DNA from: Rheinheimera mangrovi
GTDB taxonomy: Bacteria; Pseudomonadota; Gammaproteobacteria; Enterobacterales; Alteromonadaceae
Length of the DNA: 64,000 bases
Direction of reading: 5' to 3'
NCBI RefSeq assembly: GCF_003990335.1
Contig: NZ_CP034683.1
Coordinates: forward strand, 1,068,501 to 1,132,500
How positions within the stretch are numbered: position 1 is the first letter of the stretch; each line of letters opens with the position of its first letter. Of this stretch, positions 26,629 through 37,061 are shown in pieces. The notes beneath the pieces are model-generated. The model made no database searches. It was not told where the DNA came from and worked only from the letters and a program-made list of their open reading frames with translations. Both the position numbers and the translations under genes were made by a program.

Positions 26629-28296
26629 TTAAGGTGCACATAACAGCTCGCGGGCGTTGGCAATCGCATTAGCGCTGACATTTTCACCTGCCAGTAAGCG
26701 TGCTATTTCCTGCACCCGTTCTTCGTCTGCCAGCTCGCGAATGCGGGTTTCTGTAGCAATACCGTCGGTGTATTTCTCGACAAATAACTGGTGATGGCCC
26801 TGACTGGCGACTTGAGGTAAGTGAGTAACACAAATCACTTGAGTAGATTCACCCAACTGGCGTAATAATCGGCCTACACCAGCTGCCACAGGGCCGCTGA
26901 TGCCAACGTCCACTTCATCAAAAATAAGAGTGGGAGTAGTAACTTTTCCTGCCAGTATCACCTGAATGGCCAGGCTGATACGGGATAACTCACCACCTGA
27001 TGCTACTTTATGCAGAACCTGTAAAGGTTGGCCTGGGTTGGTACTGACCAGAAAGTCGACCTGATCCCAGCCGGATGCGTTGGCTTTATCTATACCGGCG
27101 CTTTCAACAGCTATATAAAATTTACCGTTGGCCATACTCAATTCGGCCATGCTGCGGGCAATTTTATCCGACAGTTCTAAAGCGGCTGATTTACGCAGTT
27201 CGGAGACTATTTCTGCGGCCTGACAATAGAGTTGCTGCGCCTGCTGAATTTCAAGTTGCAGCTGTACTATGCGATCATCATCACCAGCCAGTTCTGATAA
27301 CTGCTGGGATAATTGCTGATGGAACAGCGCCAGCTGATCGTTTGGTATTTGATGTTTACGGCTTAAACTGAGCCACTGCCCAAGGCGCTGATCAATTTCT
27401 GCTAAACGTTCCGGGTCTATATCTACTTTTTCACTGTAACGGCGTAGTTCGCGGCCTGCTTCTTCAATTTGTACTAAAGCTTCGCTCAGCATTTGATGAA
27501 TAGGGGCTAAAGCCGGGTCTACTTCTATATAGTCGTCCAGTTGCTGACAGGCATGACTTAATAAACGATAGCTGTTGGCGTCTTCATCGTCATAAGCCAG
27601 TTGCAAGGCTTGCTGGCTGGCCTGGATCAGGCTGTGGCTGTTGCTTAAGCGCTGATGTTCAGTTTCCAGTTCGGCAAATTCATCTGCTCCTGGTGCAAAC
27701 TGATCCAGTTCTGCCACCTGATACTCCAGCAACTGACGTTGTGCTTCACGTTGCTGCTGACTGCTTTGTAGTTCGCCATATTCCTGCTTCAATTGCTGCC
27801 ATGCTTTCCAGTATTGCCGGCAATCGGCTAAAGCGGATTGGGTATTGGCATAAGCGTCCAGTAACTGGCGCTGGTGATCAGACTTTAACAACAGTTGATG
27901 CGCATGCTGACCATGAATGCTTAACAGGTGATGTCCCAAAGCTTTCAGTTGTTGAGCCGGCACTTGTACGCCATTGATATAACCACGGGAGCGGCCTTCG
28001 CTACCCACCACACGGCGCACTATACATTCGTTGCCCATAGCAAGGTCTTGCTCTGCCAGCCAGTGCTGAGCAGCACCCAACTGGCTGATATCAAAAGTGG
28101 CCACTATATCGGCTTTATCACAACCGGGCCTTACAGCTAAACCATCGGCACGGTCGCCCAAACATAAAGACAAGGCGTCCAGAGCAATAGATTTGCCTGC
28201 GCCAGTTTCGCCTGTAATAGTGGTCATGCCGCCACGCCAGTCGAGTTCCAGCGCGCGTACTATGGCAAAGTTGCTAATATGCAGATGGTTGAGCAT
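26629..28296 (-). CDS. recN: RecN DNA repair ATPase
   Basis: 555 residues, a full-length SMC-like protein. Walker A is Gly-Glu-Thr-Gly-Ala-Gly-Lys-Ser at 29-36; a Gln-rich coiled coil spans about 160-380; the C-terminal half has the ABC signature (Ser-Gly-Gly-Glu-Leu-Ser) and Walker B (Leu-Ile-Phe-Asp-Glu-Val-Asp-Val-Gly-Ile-Ser). It acts in double-strand break repair. The ATG has GGAG eight bases upstream. A LexA box was not resolved. Confidence 0.96.
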   Translation of the reverse strand: MLNHLHISNFAIVRALELDWRGGMTTITGETGAGKSIALDALSLCLGDRADGLAVRPGCDKADIVATFDISQLGAAQHWLAEQDLAMGNECIVRRVVGSEGRSRGYINGVQVPAQQLKALGHHLLSIHGQHAHQLLLKSDHQRQLLDAYANTQSALADCRQYWKAWQQLKQEYGELQSSQQQREAQRQLLEYQVAELDQFAPGADEFAELETEHQRLSNSHSLIQASQQALQLAYDDEDANSYRLLSHACQQLDDYIEVDPALAPIHQMLSEALVQIEEAGRELRRYSEKVDIDPERLAEIDQRLGQWLSLSRKHQIPNDQLALFHQQLSQQLSELAGDDDRIVQLQLEIQQAQQLYCQAAEIVSELRKSAALELSDKIARSMAELSMANGKFYIAVESAGIDKANASGWDQVDFLVSTNPGQPLQVLHKVASGGELSRISLAIQVILAGKVTTPTLIFDEVDVGISGPVAAGVGRLLRQLGESTQVICVTHLPQVASQGHHQLFVEKYTDGIATETRIRELADEERVQEIARLLAGENVSANAIANARELLCAP

Positions 28297-28375
28297 GGTC
28301 CAACTCCCTTATACTGAATAACTGTTAATTTATACAGTAATTCTGGTTTTAGCAAGGGAGTGGTGCAGAGATTTT

Positions 28376-29269
28376 TTAGTAGAGTTTGCTGCCCCAACCA
28401 AGCTTGTTGCGCAGCACGTTAAAGTAGCTATAACCAGGTGGATGCACCAGTTTCAGCGGCTTAGGATGTTTACGAATCCGGATTTCATCGCCAGGCATGA
28501 CCGCCAATATCACATGACTGTCGCAGCTGACCTGTAAATGCGCGTCATTACTTGGTGATACTTTTAAGACTATTTCACTGGTGCCGGACACCACCAAAGG
28601 GCGGCTGCTTAAGGTGTGGGGGAACATAGGTACTAAACTCATCGCATCCAGCTCAGGCGTCAGAATAGGGCCGCCACCTGATAATGAATAGGCGGTAGAA
28701 CCTGTAGGTGTACTAACAATTAAACCATCAGAGCGCTGACTAAACACAAATTCGCCATTGATATGAGCTTCAAACTCAATCATATGTGCCACTTTGTCGG
28801 CGTGTAATACCGCTTCGTTTACTGCACTGTTACTGCTTTTCACGCAGTCATTGCGATAGACTTCCACTTCCAGCAGATTGCGTTTTTCAGTGACAAAGTT
28901 CCCGGCTAACACAGCGGCTAATGGCGTTTCAAAATCTTCCGGTGATAAGTCGGTTAAAAAACCTAAGTTACCACGGTTTACCCCCAAGACTGCGACACCA
29001 AAACGCGCTAATACGCGTGCAGCACCGAGCATATTACCGTCACCACCTACTACTATGGCCAGATCGCAGTTTTTACCCAGCGCGACTAAATCCATCACCT
29101 GCACGTCAGGCAAGGCTAAAGATTCGGCCACCTTTTCTTCTACATACACCTTTAACTTTCGTGCTGTTAAAAACTGATACAGGCTAATAAGAGTAGTGTT
29201 GGCGCCCGGATGATTAGGCTTGCCAATAAGGCCTATGGTTTGAAATGCGCTGTCAGGGTTTTGACTCAT
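28376..29269 (-). CDS. nadK: NAD kinase
   Basis: 297 residues from an ATG with AAGGAA upstream. It has the NAD kinase motifs Gly-Gly-Asp-Gly-Asn-Met (active-site Asp), [15 protein letters not shown], and Ser-Thr-Pro-Thr-Gly-Ser-Thr-Ala-Tyr. It phosphorylates NAD to NADP in the cytoplasm. It is divergent from hrcA and precedes recN in the usual order. Confidence 0.97.
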   Translation of the reverse strand: MSQNPDSAFQTIGLIGKPNHPGANTTLISLYQFLTARKLKVYVEEKVAESLALPDVQVMDLVALGKNCDLAIVVGGDGNMLGAARVLARFGVAVLGVNRGNLGFLTDLSPEDFETPLAAVLAGNFVTEKRNLLEVEVYRNDCVKSSNSAVNEAVLHADKVAHMIEFEAHINGEFVFSQRSDGLIVSTPTGSTAYSLSGGGPILTPELDAMSLVPMFPHTLSSRPLVVSGTSEIVLKVSPSNDAHLQVSCDSHVILAVMPGDEIRIRKHPKPLKLVHPPGYSYFNVLRNKLGWGSKLY

Positions 29270-29359
29270 GAGTATTCCTTTCAAAATGCCGTTTGAGTAT
29301 ACCCATAGTTTCGGATAGCGAACAGGCTTTGTGCGCACGGAGCTGTGACGAAGGCCAGG

Positions 29360-29387
29360 CTTGAATTTTTAAATAATGACCCCACAA
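29360..29387 (+). promoter_or_regulatory. Sigma-32-like heat-shock promoter of hrcA-grpE
   Basis: cttgaa, a 14-base spacer and ccccacaa match the RpoH consensus (CTTGAA, CCCCAT). It lies 61 bases before the hrcA start. No CIRCE inverted repeat was seen here. Confidence 0.75.
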
Positions 29388-29448
29388 TATCTACCAGTAT
29401 AAATGAGCAGTATTCTGCACCGTCTTTTTAACCGGAGTAACAGCCGTA

Positions 29449-30474
29449 GTGGTTCAGTTAAGCAGACCAGAACTGATATTAAAACTCATAGTCGAGCAGT
29501 ACCTGACGGACGGCATGCCGGTGTCGTCTAAGCTGTTGTGTGAGCAGTCAGAGCTTGGTGTCAGTTCAGCCACAGTGCGCAATACCATGATGTTATTGGA
29601 GCAGCAGGGGTTTATCCGCTCTCCTCATACCTCGGCAGGGCGTGTGCCTACCACTTCGGGTATCCGTTTATTTATTGACAAAATGCTGCAGCTGGAGCCT
29701 TTAACAGGCCGGTGGCTGGACGCTATACAAGTAAATTTACCACCACAATTGCCCGTCTCTTTATTATGTCAGCAAGCCGGACAGCTTTTGGCCAACTTAA
29801 CAGGTATGGTCAGTATTGTCAGTGCGCCTAAAAGTCAGGGCAGGGTGATTCGGCAGGTGGATTTAGTGCGTTTAGCCACACAGCGATTGTTGCTGGTGGT
29901 GATAGACGAAGACGGTGACATTTTACATCGGGTGCTGTTTCACGACGATTTAATTGATAATCAAACGTTAAGCCGGGTCTTGTGTTTACTCAATGCAGCT
30001 TTATGTGGTCAGGACTGGCTGGATGGTATTTCGCGTTTAGCTTTAATAGCAAAGCAGGAATGCGGTACAGTGCAGTCTTTGGTGAAAACTGCTATGACGC
30101 AACTGAGTCTGGATGAAATGCAGCAACATCAGCCGCTGATTTATGGTCAGCATCAACTGATGCAAGCCACTGATTATCATCGTGACCCGGAGTTGCAGCA
30201 AGTCATCGAACTTTTGGACAATCCATCTTGTCTGGTGAAATTATTGACGCCAGTAACTCAGGATGAACAACCAAAATTAATACTGGGGCGTGAGTCTGGT
30301 ATTGAACCTTTAGCCAAGGTGAGTTTGATTTGTGCACGCTACCGGTCGGAGCCACATGGCTTTATTGCCTTGCTTGGACCCCGCCGGATGAACTATGGTC
30401 GTTTTGTGCCTTTAGTTGAAGCTGTAGCACAACAAATGTTTTTTAACTTGAATCATCTTAATCAATCCCCATAA
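29449..30474 (+). CDS. hrcA: HrcA heat-shock repressor
   Basis: 341 residues from a GTG with GGAG about 11 bases upstream. The N-terminal winged helix (Ser-Ser-Ala-Thr-Val-Arg-Asn, then Ser-Pro-His-Thr-Ser-Ala-Gly-Arg-Val-Pro-Thr) is highly conserved, followed by the GAF-like and dimerisation regions with Leu-Gly-Arg-Glu-Ser near 287. HrcA binds CIRCE sites and represses chaperone operons. E. coli lacks it. grpE follows 29 bases downstream. Confidence 0.95.
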   Translation: MVQLSRPELILKLIVEQYLTDGMPVSSKLLCEQSELGVSSATVRNTMMLLEQQGFIRSPHTSAGRVPTTSGIRLFIDKMLQLEPLTGRWLDAIQVNLPPQLPVSLLCQQAGQLLANLTGMVSIVSAPKSQGRVIRQVDLVRLATQRLLLVVIDEDGDILHRVLFHDDLIDNQTLSRVLCLLNAALCGQDWLDGISRLALIAKQECGTVQSLVKTAMTQLSLDEMQQHQPLIYGQHQLMQATDYHRDPELQQVIELLDNPSCLVKLLTPVTQDEQPKLILGRESGIEPLAKVSLICARYRSEPHGFIALLGPRRMNYGRFVPLVEAVAQQMFFNLNHLNQSP

Positions 30475-30503
30475 TAAGCCAACCTATGGTGGAGTAGTAA
30501 CTA

Positions 30504-31073
30504 ATGAGCGAGCAAGATAAAGTGCAAACTGAACAACAACAGGCTGCGGAAGCAGCGGCAGAGCAAGAAGTGGTAGAACTGACGCCGGAGCAGGAACTTA
30601 TTGCAAAGCTGGATGCAGAATTACAGCAGGCAAAAGCCCAGTTGGCAGAGCAGCATGATTTAATGCTTAGAATTAAAGCTGAAGCAGACAACAGCCGTCG
30701 TCGTTCAGCCATGGACGTTGAAAAAGCCCATAAATTTGCGCTGGAGCGTTTCGCTGGTGATTTATTGCCGGTTGTAGATAACCTCGAGCGTGCTTTAACC
30801 TTCTTAAATCGTGAAGACGACAGCCAGAAAGCTCTGGGTGAAGGTGTGGATTTAACCCTGAAAGGTTTACTGGATACGCTGGCGAAAAACGGTGTGCAGC
30901 AAATTGATCCACAAGGTCAGCCATTTAATCCTGAATTCCATCAGGCCATGTCTATTCAGCCAAGCGCTGATGTAGCGCCAAACACCGTAACTTTTGTTAT
31001 GCAAAAAGGTTACGAGCTGAACGGCCGTCTGGTTCGTCCTGCTATGGTGGGTGTATCTAAAGCTGTTGAATAA
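30504..31073 (+). CDS. grpE: GrpE nucleotide-exchange factor
   Basis: 189 residues: an acidic, Gln/Glu-rich N-terminal tail, a long helix about 35-90 (Asn-Ser-Arg-Arg-Arg), and the C-terminal beta domain with Phe-Asn-Pro-Glu-Phe-His-Gln-Ala-Met and Gly-Tyr-Glu-Leu-Asn-Gly-Arg. It is the exchange factor of DnaK. dnaK and dnaJ are not adjacent. It shares the hrcA transcript and is followed by a strong terminator. Confidence 0.97.
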   Translation: MSEQDKVQTEQQQAAEAAAEQEVVELTPEQELIAKLDAELQQAKAQLAEQHDLMLRIKAEADNSRRRSAMDVEKAHKFALERFAGDLLPVVDNLERALTFLNREDDSQKALGEGVDLTLKGLLDTLAKNGVQQIDPQGQPFNPEFHQAMSIQPSADVAPNTVTFVMQKGYELNGRLVRPAMVGVSKAVE

Positions 31074-31091
31074 ACAGCAATTTATTTAAAG

Positions 31092-31146
31092 TGGGGTCAG
31101 CTCAGATTATTCCTTAGAAATAATCTGAGCTGACCCCATTTTTTTT
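31092..31146 (+). terminator. Strong terminator after grpE
   Basis: Perfect 20-base arms around a seven-base loop, followed by eight T. The arms start tggggtcagctcag, which resembles dispersed palindromic repeats in related genomes. Confidence 0.93.
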
Positions 31147-31194
31147 GCTTACAATAGCGCTATTCACAGTAGAGGCAGTTGCAAAGGAATCTTT

Positions 31195-32475
31195 TTGTCT
31201 GATCTGGAGTCTGGTAAAGCGCCCCCGGCGCAAGCTGTTGCTGAACTGGTGCTGTGTCGCCACTGCGATTTATTGCAGCAATTGCCATTATTGGCTATTG
31301 GTCAGGAAGCGGCCTGTAGCCGTTGTGGTTACTTGCTTGATATGCGCCAGAAAGATCCTGTATTACGTCCGGTACTTTATGCCGCCAGTTCCCTGTTTAT
31401 GTTGATCCTGGCAAACCTCTTTCCTTTTATTGGCATGGATGTGGCGGGTAACGTCCATATCATGAGTTTCTTTGACACCTCCTCTGTATTATTTAACGAA
31501 CATCAGCAATGGCTGGCTGTGCTGGTCTGGTTATTTATTCAGGCGATACCGGCTTTTTGTATGCTGGCGGTGATTTACATCAAGCTAGGCATGGTGCGCC
31601 GTGTTCGTGGTCTGGTCTGGACTGCCCGTGTGCTTTATATGCTCAAACCCTGGAGCATGGTGGATATTTTCCTGATTGGTATTCTGGTCGCCTTTGTCAA
31701 ATTGGTGGTCTATGCCGATATTTCGGTAGGAATGAGTTTCTGGGCCTTTTGCCTGTTTTGTCTGTTGCATTTGCGCACTTTTCAGGTGATAGACCGCCAT
31801 GCCTTGTGGGAATCGATAGCTCCGGCTCCTCAGCCTGTGTCTGCTGAGTTTGCCGGACGCACAGGAGTGTCACTGAATTTAGCCAGTTGCAGCTGCTGTA
31901 CTGCTATAGTGCCGCTGGAACAAAAACACTGTGGTCGTTGTGGCACTAAAGTGACGGCCCGTATTCCGGCCAGCTTGCAAAAAACTTTGGCCTGGCTGAT
32001 CACTGCGACCTTGCTGTATATCCCGGCGAACTTGTTGCCTATTATGGAAACGGTGTCTTTGGGCAGCAGCATTCAGTCTACAATCATCAGCGGTATTATA
32101 TTGATGTGGCAAGACGGTGCTTACCCTGTGGCTATTGTTATTTTATTAGCCAGCGTGGTGGTACCTGTGGTGAAAATAGTGGTGATGTTCTGGTTATGTT
32201 ATTTAGCCAGTCATAGTGGGCATAAACGACAGTTACTGTCGACACGGGTGTATTTATTAGTCGACTGGATAGGCCGCTGGTCTATGGTAGATGTGCTGGT
32301 GGTGGCTATTCTGGCTGCGCTGGTTCGGTTTGATTTATTGATGGGCGTGTACCCTGGTATGGGCGCGATAATTTTTGCGACTGTGGTGATCACCACCATG
32401 CTCGCCGCTATGAGTTTTGATCCACGTTTATTGTGGGATCAACGGAATAAAAAAGAGGAGCAGCAGCGTGGCTAA
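31195..32475 (+). CDS. pqiA: PqiA-like inner-membrane protein
   Basis: 426 residues from a TTG start with AAAGGAA upstream. Two PqiA domains each begin with a zinc ribbon (Cys-Arg-His-Cys and Cys-Ser-Arg-Cys; then Cys-Ser-Cys-Cys and Cys-Gly-Arg-Cys) followed by four membrane helices. It is the inner-membrane partner of the MCE protein encoded next in PqiABC-type intermembrane lipid transport. The stop overlaps the next gene by eight bases. YebS is an alternative paralogue name. Confidence 0.9.
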   Translation: MSDLESGKAPPAQAVAELVLCRHCDLLQQLPLLAIGQEAACSRCGYLLDMRQKDPVLRPVLYAASSLFMLILANLFPFIGMDVAGNVHIMSFFDTSSVLFNEHQQWLAVLVWLFIQAIPAFCMLAVIYIKLGMVRRVRGLVWTARVLYMLKPWSMVDIFLIGILVAFVKLVVYADISVGMSFWAFCLFCLLHLRTFQVIDRHALWESIAPAPQPVSAEFAGRTGVSLNLASCSCCTAIVPLEQKHCGRCGTKVTARIPASLQKTLAWLITATLLYIPANLLPIMETVSLGSSIQSTIISGIILMWQDGAYPVAIVILLASVVVPVVKIVVMFWLCYLASHSGHKRQLLSTRVYLLVDWIGRWSMVDVLVVAILAALVRFDLLMGVYPGMGAIIFATVVITTMLAAMSFDPRLLWDQRNKKEEQQRG

Positions 32476-34222
32476 GACGCAGGGCCGGGTGGCCGCGGTG
32501 AAAAAGATCCGACAATTATCTCCGATCTGGATAGTGCCAGTGATAGCTGTGGCTATTGGCATCTGGATGCTGTACTACACTCAAAAAAATCAGGGACCTG
32601 TGATTACATTAGTCACACTGAATGCTGAAGGCATAGTGGCGGGCAAAACTCAGATCAAAAGCCGCAGTGTGGATATAGGCCGGGTCGAGTCTGTACAGTT
32701 ATCTGAAGATTTAAGCAAAGTACTGATCAAAGCCCGGATGGATCCCGGTATTGAAGCTTTATTGAACGAAGACTCGCAGTTATGGGTGGTAAAACCAACG
32801 GTAGGCCGTGGTGGTGTCAGTGGTTTAAATACGCTTTTATCCGGCGCCTATATTGAATTGCAGCCAGGTAAAGCTAGTGTACAAAAGTATTATTATGAAT
32901 TGCTCGACAGTCCGCCTATAGCGCCTGCCGATGCACCGGGGGTACGAGTCACTTTGTTAAGTGATGATGCAACAGCTTTGGCCGTTGGCGATCCGGTGCT
33001 TTATCACGGTTACGCGGTAGGCACAGTAGAGACCAGTAATTTTGTCGCTGAAAAAGGCCATATGACTTATCAGTTGTTTGTACGTGCGCCTTATGATGCT
33101 CTAGTGACTGAAAATGTGCGTTTCTGGCAAGCCAGCGGTATGGCGTTGGATGTATCAGCGCAAGGCGTGCGGGTTGAATTGGCTTCAGTGGCGACTTTGC
33201 TCAGCGGCGGTGTGCATTTTGATGTGCTGGATGGCTGGCCTGTGGGTGATAAAGTAGCCAGTAACCGTGAGTTTCAGCTGTTTAAAAACCAAAAAGCCAT
33301 CAAAGAAGGTTTGTACACCGAATACAACGAATATCTGATGTTCTTTGACGAGTCTATCCGGGGCTTAACTGCGGGAGCGCCTTTGGAATACAAAGGCATA
33401 CGCATTGGTACTGTCGCTATGGCTCCGTACTTCTTTAATATGGATAACCCTTTGGATGTTGCCTTTAAACGCGGTATTCCGGTGTTGGTACGAGTTGAAG
33501 CTGGCCGTCTGGCAGGTGAGATGAGCCTGAAAAAGCTGGCGCAGGAATTAGAAACCGCAGTGCAACATGGTTTAAGAGCTGTATTAAAAACCGGCAGCTT
33601 ATTAACCGGTGCTTTATATATCGAACTGGTGCAAACCGATGCTGTGATAGAAACGCCTAAAGTAAAAGTGGATGTGCCAGCTCTTGCGGATGCAGACGAC
33701 TCTGAAAAAGTGCAAGTGGTAACAGCTCAGCCGCCAGAATTTTCCAGCGAAGGTTTTGTGCCTGCGCCTTTTGCGTTGGCGGATCATGCTGGTCTGAAAA
33801 TTATGCCAACAGCCCCCAGCGGTTTAGCCAACATTGAACAAAAAGTGCTGCAGGTTTTGGATAAGGTTAATCGTTTGCCGGTGGAAGATGTGCTGGCACA
33901 AAGTTCTGCTACTTTGGCGCAAAGCGAAAAAATGCTGAAGAACGCAGAACAGTTGATCCAATCACTGGATCAACTGGTGAAACATAACTCAGTACAGCAA
34001 TTGCCGGCGGATATTCAGCAGAGCCTGGCAGAACTGCGTAAAACACTGGCTGGATTTTCGCCTGGTTCACCAGCTTATGAGCGCTTAAATGGTAATTTAC
34101 AGTCGATGGACCAATTGTTACGTGACTTGCAGCCTGTGATTAAAACTATGAACAGTCAAAGTAACTCACTGATTTTTAATGCCGATCTGCCTAAAGATCC
34201 AGAACCTGAGAAGGGTAACTAA
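32468..34222 (+). CDS. pqiB: PqiB-like MCE-domain protein
   Basis: 584 residues from a GTG with GAGGAG upstream. One N-terminal membrane helix (about 17-37) is followed by three MCE domains (about 40-140, 155-260, 285-390, each with a Gly-Thr/Val motif), then a coiled coil (about 465-570). MCE hexamers form a hydrophobic tube across the periplasm. The stop codon shares one base with the ATG of pqiC, so the three genes form a tight operon. Confidence 0.92.
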   Translation: MAKTQGRVAAVKKIRQLSPIWIVPVIAVAIGIWMLYYTQKNQGPVITLVTLNAEGIVAGKTQIKSRSVDIGRVESVQLSEDLSKVLIKARMDPGIEALLNEDSQLWVVKPTVGRGGVSGLNTLLSGAYIELQPGKASVQKYYYELLDSPPIAPADAPGVRVTLLSDDATALAVGDPVLYHGYAVGTVETSNFVAEKGHMTYQLFVRAPYDALVTENVRFWQASGMALDVSAQGVRVELASVATLLSGGVHFDVLDGWPVGDKVASNREFQLFKNQKAIKEGLYTEYNEYLMFFDESIRGLTAGAPLEYKGIRIGTVAMAPYFFNMDNPLDVAFKRGIPVLVRVEAGRLAGEMSLKKLAQELETAVQHGLRAVLKTGSLLTGALYIELVQTDAVIETPKVKVDVPALADADDSEKVQVVTAQPPEFSSEGFVPAPFALADHAGLKIMPTAPSGLANIEQKVLQVLDKVNRLPVEDVLAQSSATLAQSEKMLKNAEQLIQSLDQLVKHNSVQQLPADIQQSLAELRKTLAGFSPGSPAYERLNGNLQSMDQLLRDLQPVIKTMNSQSNSLIFNADLPKDPEPEKGN

Positions 34223-34785
34223 TGCGTTATTTAGCTTTTGTATTCTTAAGTCTGGCCTTGGCTGGCTGTGGCAGTTCTCCGTCTGAAATGCAATATTACC
34301 GCCTGCCCGCTGTGGCAGCCAAAGCGCCCGTAGTTGAGAGCGCTCAAGTACTGGTGATAGAACCTGTGATGGTCGCCAGTTATTTAAATAGCAACGCCCT
34401 GGTGTATCAGAATAACGAAGTCAATCTGCAGCTGACCCGCAGTCATCAATGGGCTGAAGCTTTGGACCAGCAACTGACCCGTAATTTACAGGCCCACTTA
34501 TCCGCAGCTTTAACCGACTGGCGTGTGACTCAACAGGTCAGTAGTCCAGCTGACAGCAGGTTGACTGTGCAGGTCACTCAGTTTCATACCACAGCGGATG
34601 GTGTTGTATTGATCAGTGGTCAGGCGCATTTGCTGACCGGTTCTGTGGTGAAACAGTTACCTTTTGAACTGCAATTGGCTATTGCAGATGACGGTTATGA
34701 CGAAGTCGTGAAAACTCTGGGCCAGGGCTGGAGTCAGGTTGCATCTCAGATCGCCACATTGGTTACCCCAGGCAAAGAGCCATGA
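34222..34785 (+). CDS. pqiC: PqiC-like outer-membrane lipoprotein
   Basis: 187 residues with a lipobox (Leu-Ala-Gly-Cys, Cys16) and the ABC-transport auxiliary lipoprotein (DUF330) fold: Tyr-Tyr-Arg-Leu-Pro near 26 and Ala-Leu-Asp-Gln-Gln-Leu-Thr-Arg-Asn-Leu midway. It is thought to anchor the PqiB tube to the outer membrane. It begins at the last base of the pqiB stop. Confidence 0.9.
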   Translation: MRYLAFVFLSLALAGCGSSPSEMQYYRLPAVAAKAPVVESAQVLVIEPVMVASYLNSNALVYQNNEVNLQLTRSHQWAEALDQQLTRNLQAHLSAALTDWRVTQQVSSPADSRLTVQVTQFHTTADGVVLISGQAHLLTGSVVKQLPFELQLAIADDGYDEVVKTLGQGWSQVASQIATLVTPGKEP

Positions 34786-34812
34786 ATCCATCGTATTTTG
34801 CTATCAAAGATC

Positions 34813-34836
34813 AAACCGGCGTAAGCCGGTTTTTTT
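34813..34836 (+). terminator. Terminator of the pqi operon
   Basis: aaaccggc, gtaa and gccggttt followed by a T run. Confidence 0.92.
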
Positions 34837-35007
34837 ATATGTGTTCGGATGTTTGGCTGTCTAAACGTCTGCATCTGACATTTGTCAACCAGTTTATGTA
34901 TTTTTTGTATAAATATCAGGCATCAGACAAAGTGATTAAGTTATGGCTTATATTCCGCTGTGAAAGCTGCTATTAATCAGTACAGATAAATAAAGGGGGA
35001 TTGGGGG

Positions 35008-35265
35008 ATGAATGCTGAGCAAGATGTCAGTGTTTTATTGCTGGATGCAGCGGCGTTAATGATTGTGGGTATGGGCGTTGTATTTGGTTTTTTGATGGTA
35101 TTGGTATTTGCCGTACAAGGCATGTCCAGATTACTCCGGCATTCGGGCCCGCCTTTAACGGCAGAGAGTGTTCCGACGCCGCAGGCTGCCATTTCTCCTT
35201 CTGTCGTTGCCGCTATCAGCGCTGCTATTGAGCATCACCACAAACAAACTAAGGAAAGCAAATGA
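35008..35265 (+). CDS. oadG: Oxaloacetate decarboxylase gamma subunit
   Basis: 85 residues: one membrane helix (about 13-38) with Gly-Met-Gly-Val-Val-Phe, then a short cytoplasmic tail ending in a His cluster (His-His-His) that can bind zinc, typical of OadG. It assembles the alpha and beta subunits. The stop overlaps the ATG of oadA as ATGA. Confidence 0.93.
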   Translation: MNAEQDVSVLLLDAAALMIVGMGVVFGFLMVLVFAVQGMSRLLRHSGPPLTAESVPTPQAAISPSVVAAISAAIEHHHKQTKESK

Positions 35266-37052
35266 GCCAACCGTTATTACTGACTGAGCTGGTGCTCAGG
35301 GACGCCCATCAATCCTTATTAGCCACCCGCCTGCGTCTGGAAGATATGTTGCCTATAGCAGCCAAGTTGGATCAGGTGGGCTATTGGTCGATGGAATCCT
35401 GGGGCGGTGCCACCTTTGATGCCTGTATCCGTTATTTAGGTGAAGATCCCTGGCATCGACTGCGTGAGCTGAAAAAAGCCATGCCGAATACCAAACAACA
35501 AATGTTGCTGCGTGGCCAGAATTTATTAGGCTACCGGCACTATGCCGATGATGTGGTCGAAGCTTTTGTTGAACGTAGTTTTGCCAATGGTATAGACGTA
35601 TTCCGTATTTTTGATGCGATGAATGATGTGCGTAACCTGCACACCGCTGTGGCCGCTGCAGTCAAGGTTGGCGCTCATGCTCAGGGCACTTTGTCTTATA
35701 CCGTCAGTCCTGTTCATAGTATTGATGGCTGGCTGGATATGGCGATGCAGCTGGAAGATATGGGGTGCCATTCGATTTGTATTAAAGATATGGCAGGGTT
35801 GCTGAAACCTTATGTTGCAGAAGAGCTAATCACGCGTTTAAAAGAGCGGGTAAAATTGCCTATTGCGATGCAGTGTCATGCCACTACGGGTTTAAGTACC
35901 GCCACTTACCAGAAAGCCATAGACGCTGGCATAGATATGCTCGATACCGCTATTTCGTCCATGAGTATGACTTATGGTCACAGTGCGACTGAAACTATGG
36001 TGGCCATTACCGAAGGCACAGCGCGGGATACCGGGTTGAATTTAGTTTTACTGGCAGAGATTGCCGCTTATTTTCGCGATGTGCGAACTAAGTACGCTGA
36101 ATTTGAAGGTTCGCTCAAAGGCGTCGACGCCCGGATTTTATTGGCTCAGGTGCCTGGTGGCATGCTGACCAATATGGAAAGTCAGCTGAAAGAGCAGGGC
36201 GCTTTAGACAAAATGGATTTAGTGCTGCAAGAAATTCCTAAAGTGCGTAAAGAGTTAGGTTATATACCTCTGGTGACTCCAACTTCACAAATTGTTGGCA
36301 CTCAGGCGGTGCTGAATGTGCTTTCCGGTGAGCGCTATAAAACTATTACTAAAGAAACTGCCGCTGTACTCAAAGGCGAATATGGCACAACTCCGGCTGC
36401 GGTCGATGTTGCTTTACAGCAAAGAGTATTAGCTGGCGCTGAGGCTATCCTCTGTCGTCCTGCTGATTTACTACAGCCTGAGCTGGCGGCATTAACGGCT
36501 GAACTGGACAGCAAAGCCACAGAGCTTCAGTTGCAGCTGGCAGAGGCGAAGGTGGATGACGTACTTACTTATGCCTTGTTTCCACAAGTTGGTTTGAAAT
36601 TTCTGCAATACAGAGGCGATGCATCGAAGTTTGAGCCAGCGCCTGGCAAAGCAACAAAGCAAACCGCAGTAACGCCAGACAACACAACGCAGTTGAAGGC
36701 AACAGCTTCAGCTGTCGGCCATTACAGTGTCAAAGTGGACGGCAGGTTGTATCAGGTGGAAGTAGGGCCAGCTGGCGCTGTGCAACAGATCAAAGCGGCT
36801 GTGGATGAAAACATTCCGCAGTCGGCCAGTATCCAGCCTGTCAGCACGCTAAATTCACCATTGGCTGGTAATGTGCTGGCGCTTAAAGTCAGTGTTGGCC
36901 AACAGGTTGAGGCTGGTCAGGTCGTACTTTTGATGGAAGCGATGAAAATGGAAACTGAAATACGTGCCAGTCAGGCCGGTACTGTCAGTCAAATTCATAT
37001 CAGCGTGGGTTCTGCCGTCAGCACCGGACAGCTGCTGGTTAGTTTTAGCTAA
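35262..37052 (+). CDS. oadA: Oxaloacetate decarboxylase alpha subunit (biotin carrier)
   Basis: 596 residues. The carboxyltransferase barrel begins Leu-Arg-Asp-Ala-His-Gln-Ser near 12; a PYC_OADA domain follows; the C-terminus is a biotinyl domain with Glu-Ala-Met-Lys-Met-Glu-Thr, biotinylated Lys562. It moves the carboxyl group of oxaloacetate to biotin, which the beta subunit decarboxylates while pumping sodium. A Pro/Ala-poor linker precedes the carrier. Confidence 0.96.
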   Translation: MSQPLLLTELVLRDAHQSLLATRLRLEDMLPIAAKLDQVGYWSMESWGGATFDACIRYLGEDPWHRLRELKKAMPNTKQQMLLRGQNLLGYRHYADDVVEAFVERSFANGIDVFRIFDAMNDVRNLHTAVAAAVKVGAHAQGTLSYTVSPVHSIDGWLDMAMQLEDMGCHSICIKDMAGLLKPYVAEELITRLKERVKLPIAMQCHATTGLSTATYQKAIDAGIDMLDTAISSMSMTYGHSATETMVAITEGTARDTGLNLVLLAEIAAYFRDVRTKYAEFEGSLKGVDARILLAQVPGGMLTNMESQLKEQGALDKMDLVLQEIPKVRKELGYIPLVTPTSQIVGTQAVLNVLSGERYKTITKETAAVLKGEYGTTPAAVDVALQQRVLAGAEAILCRPADLLQPELAALTAELDSKATELQLQLAEAKVDDVLTYALFPQVGLKFLQYRGDASKFEPAPGKATKQTAVTPDNTTQLKATASAVGHYSVKVDGRLYQVEVGPAGAVQQIKAAVDENIPQSASIQPVSTLNSPLAGNVLALKVSVGQQVEAGQVVLLMEAMKMETEIRASQAGTVSQIHISVGSAVSTGQLLVSFS

Positions 37053-37061
37053 GGAAACCTG

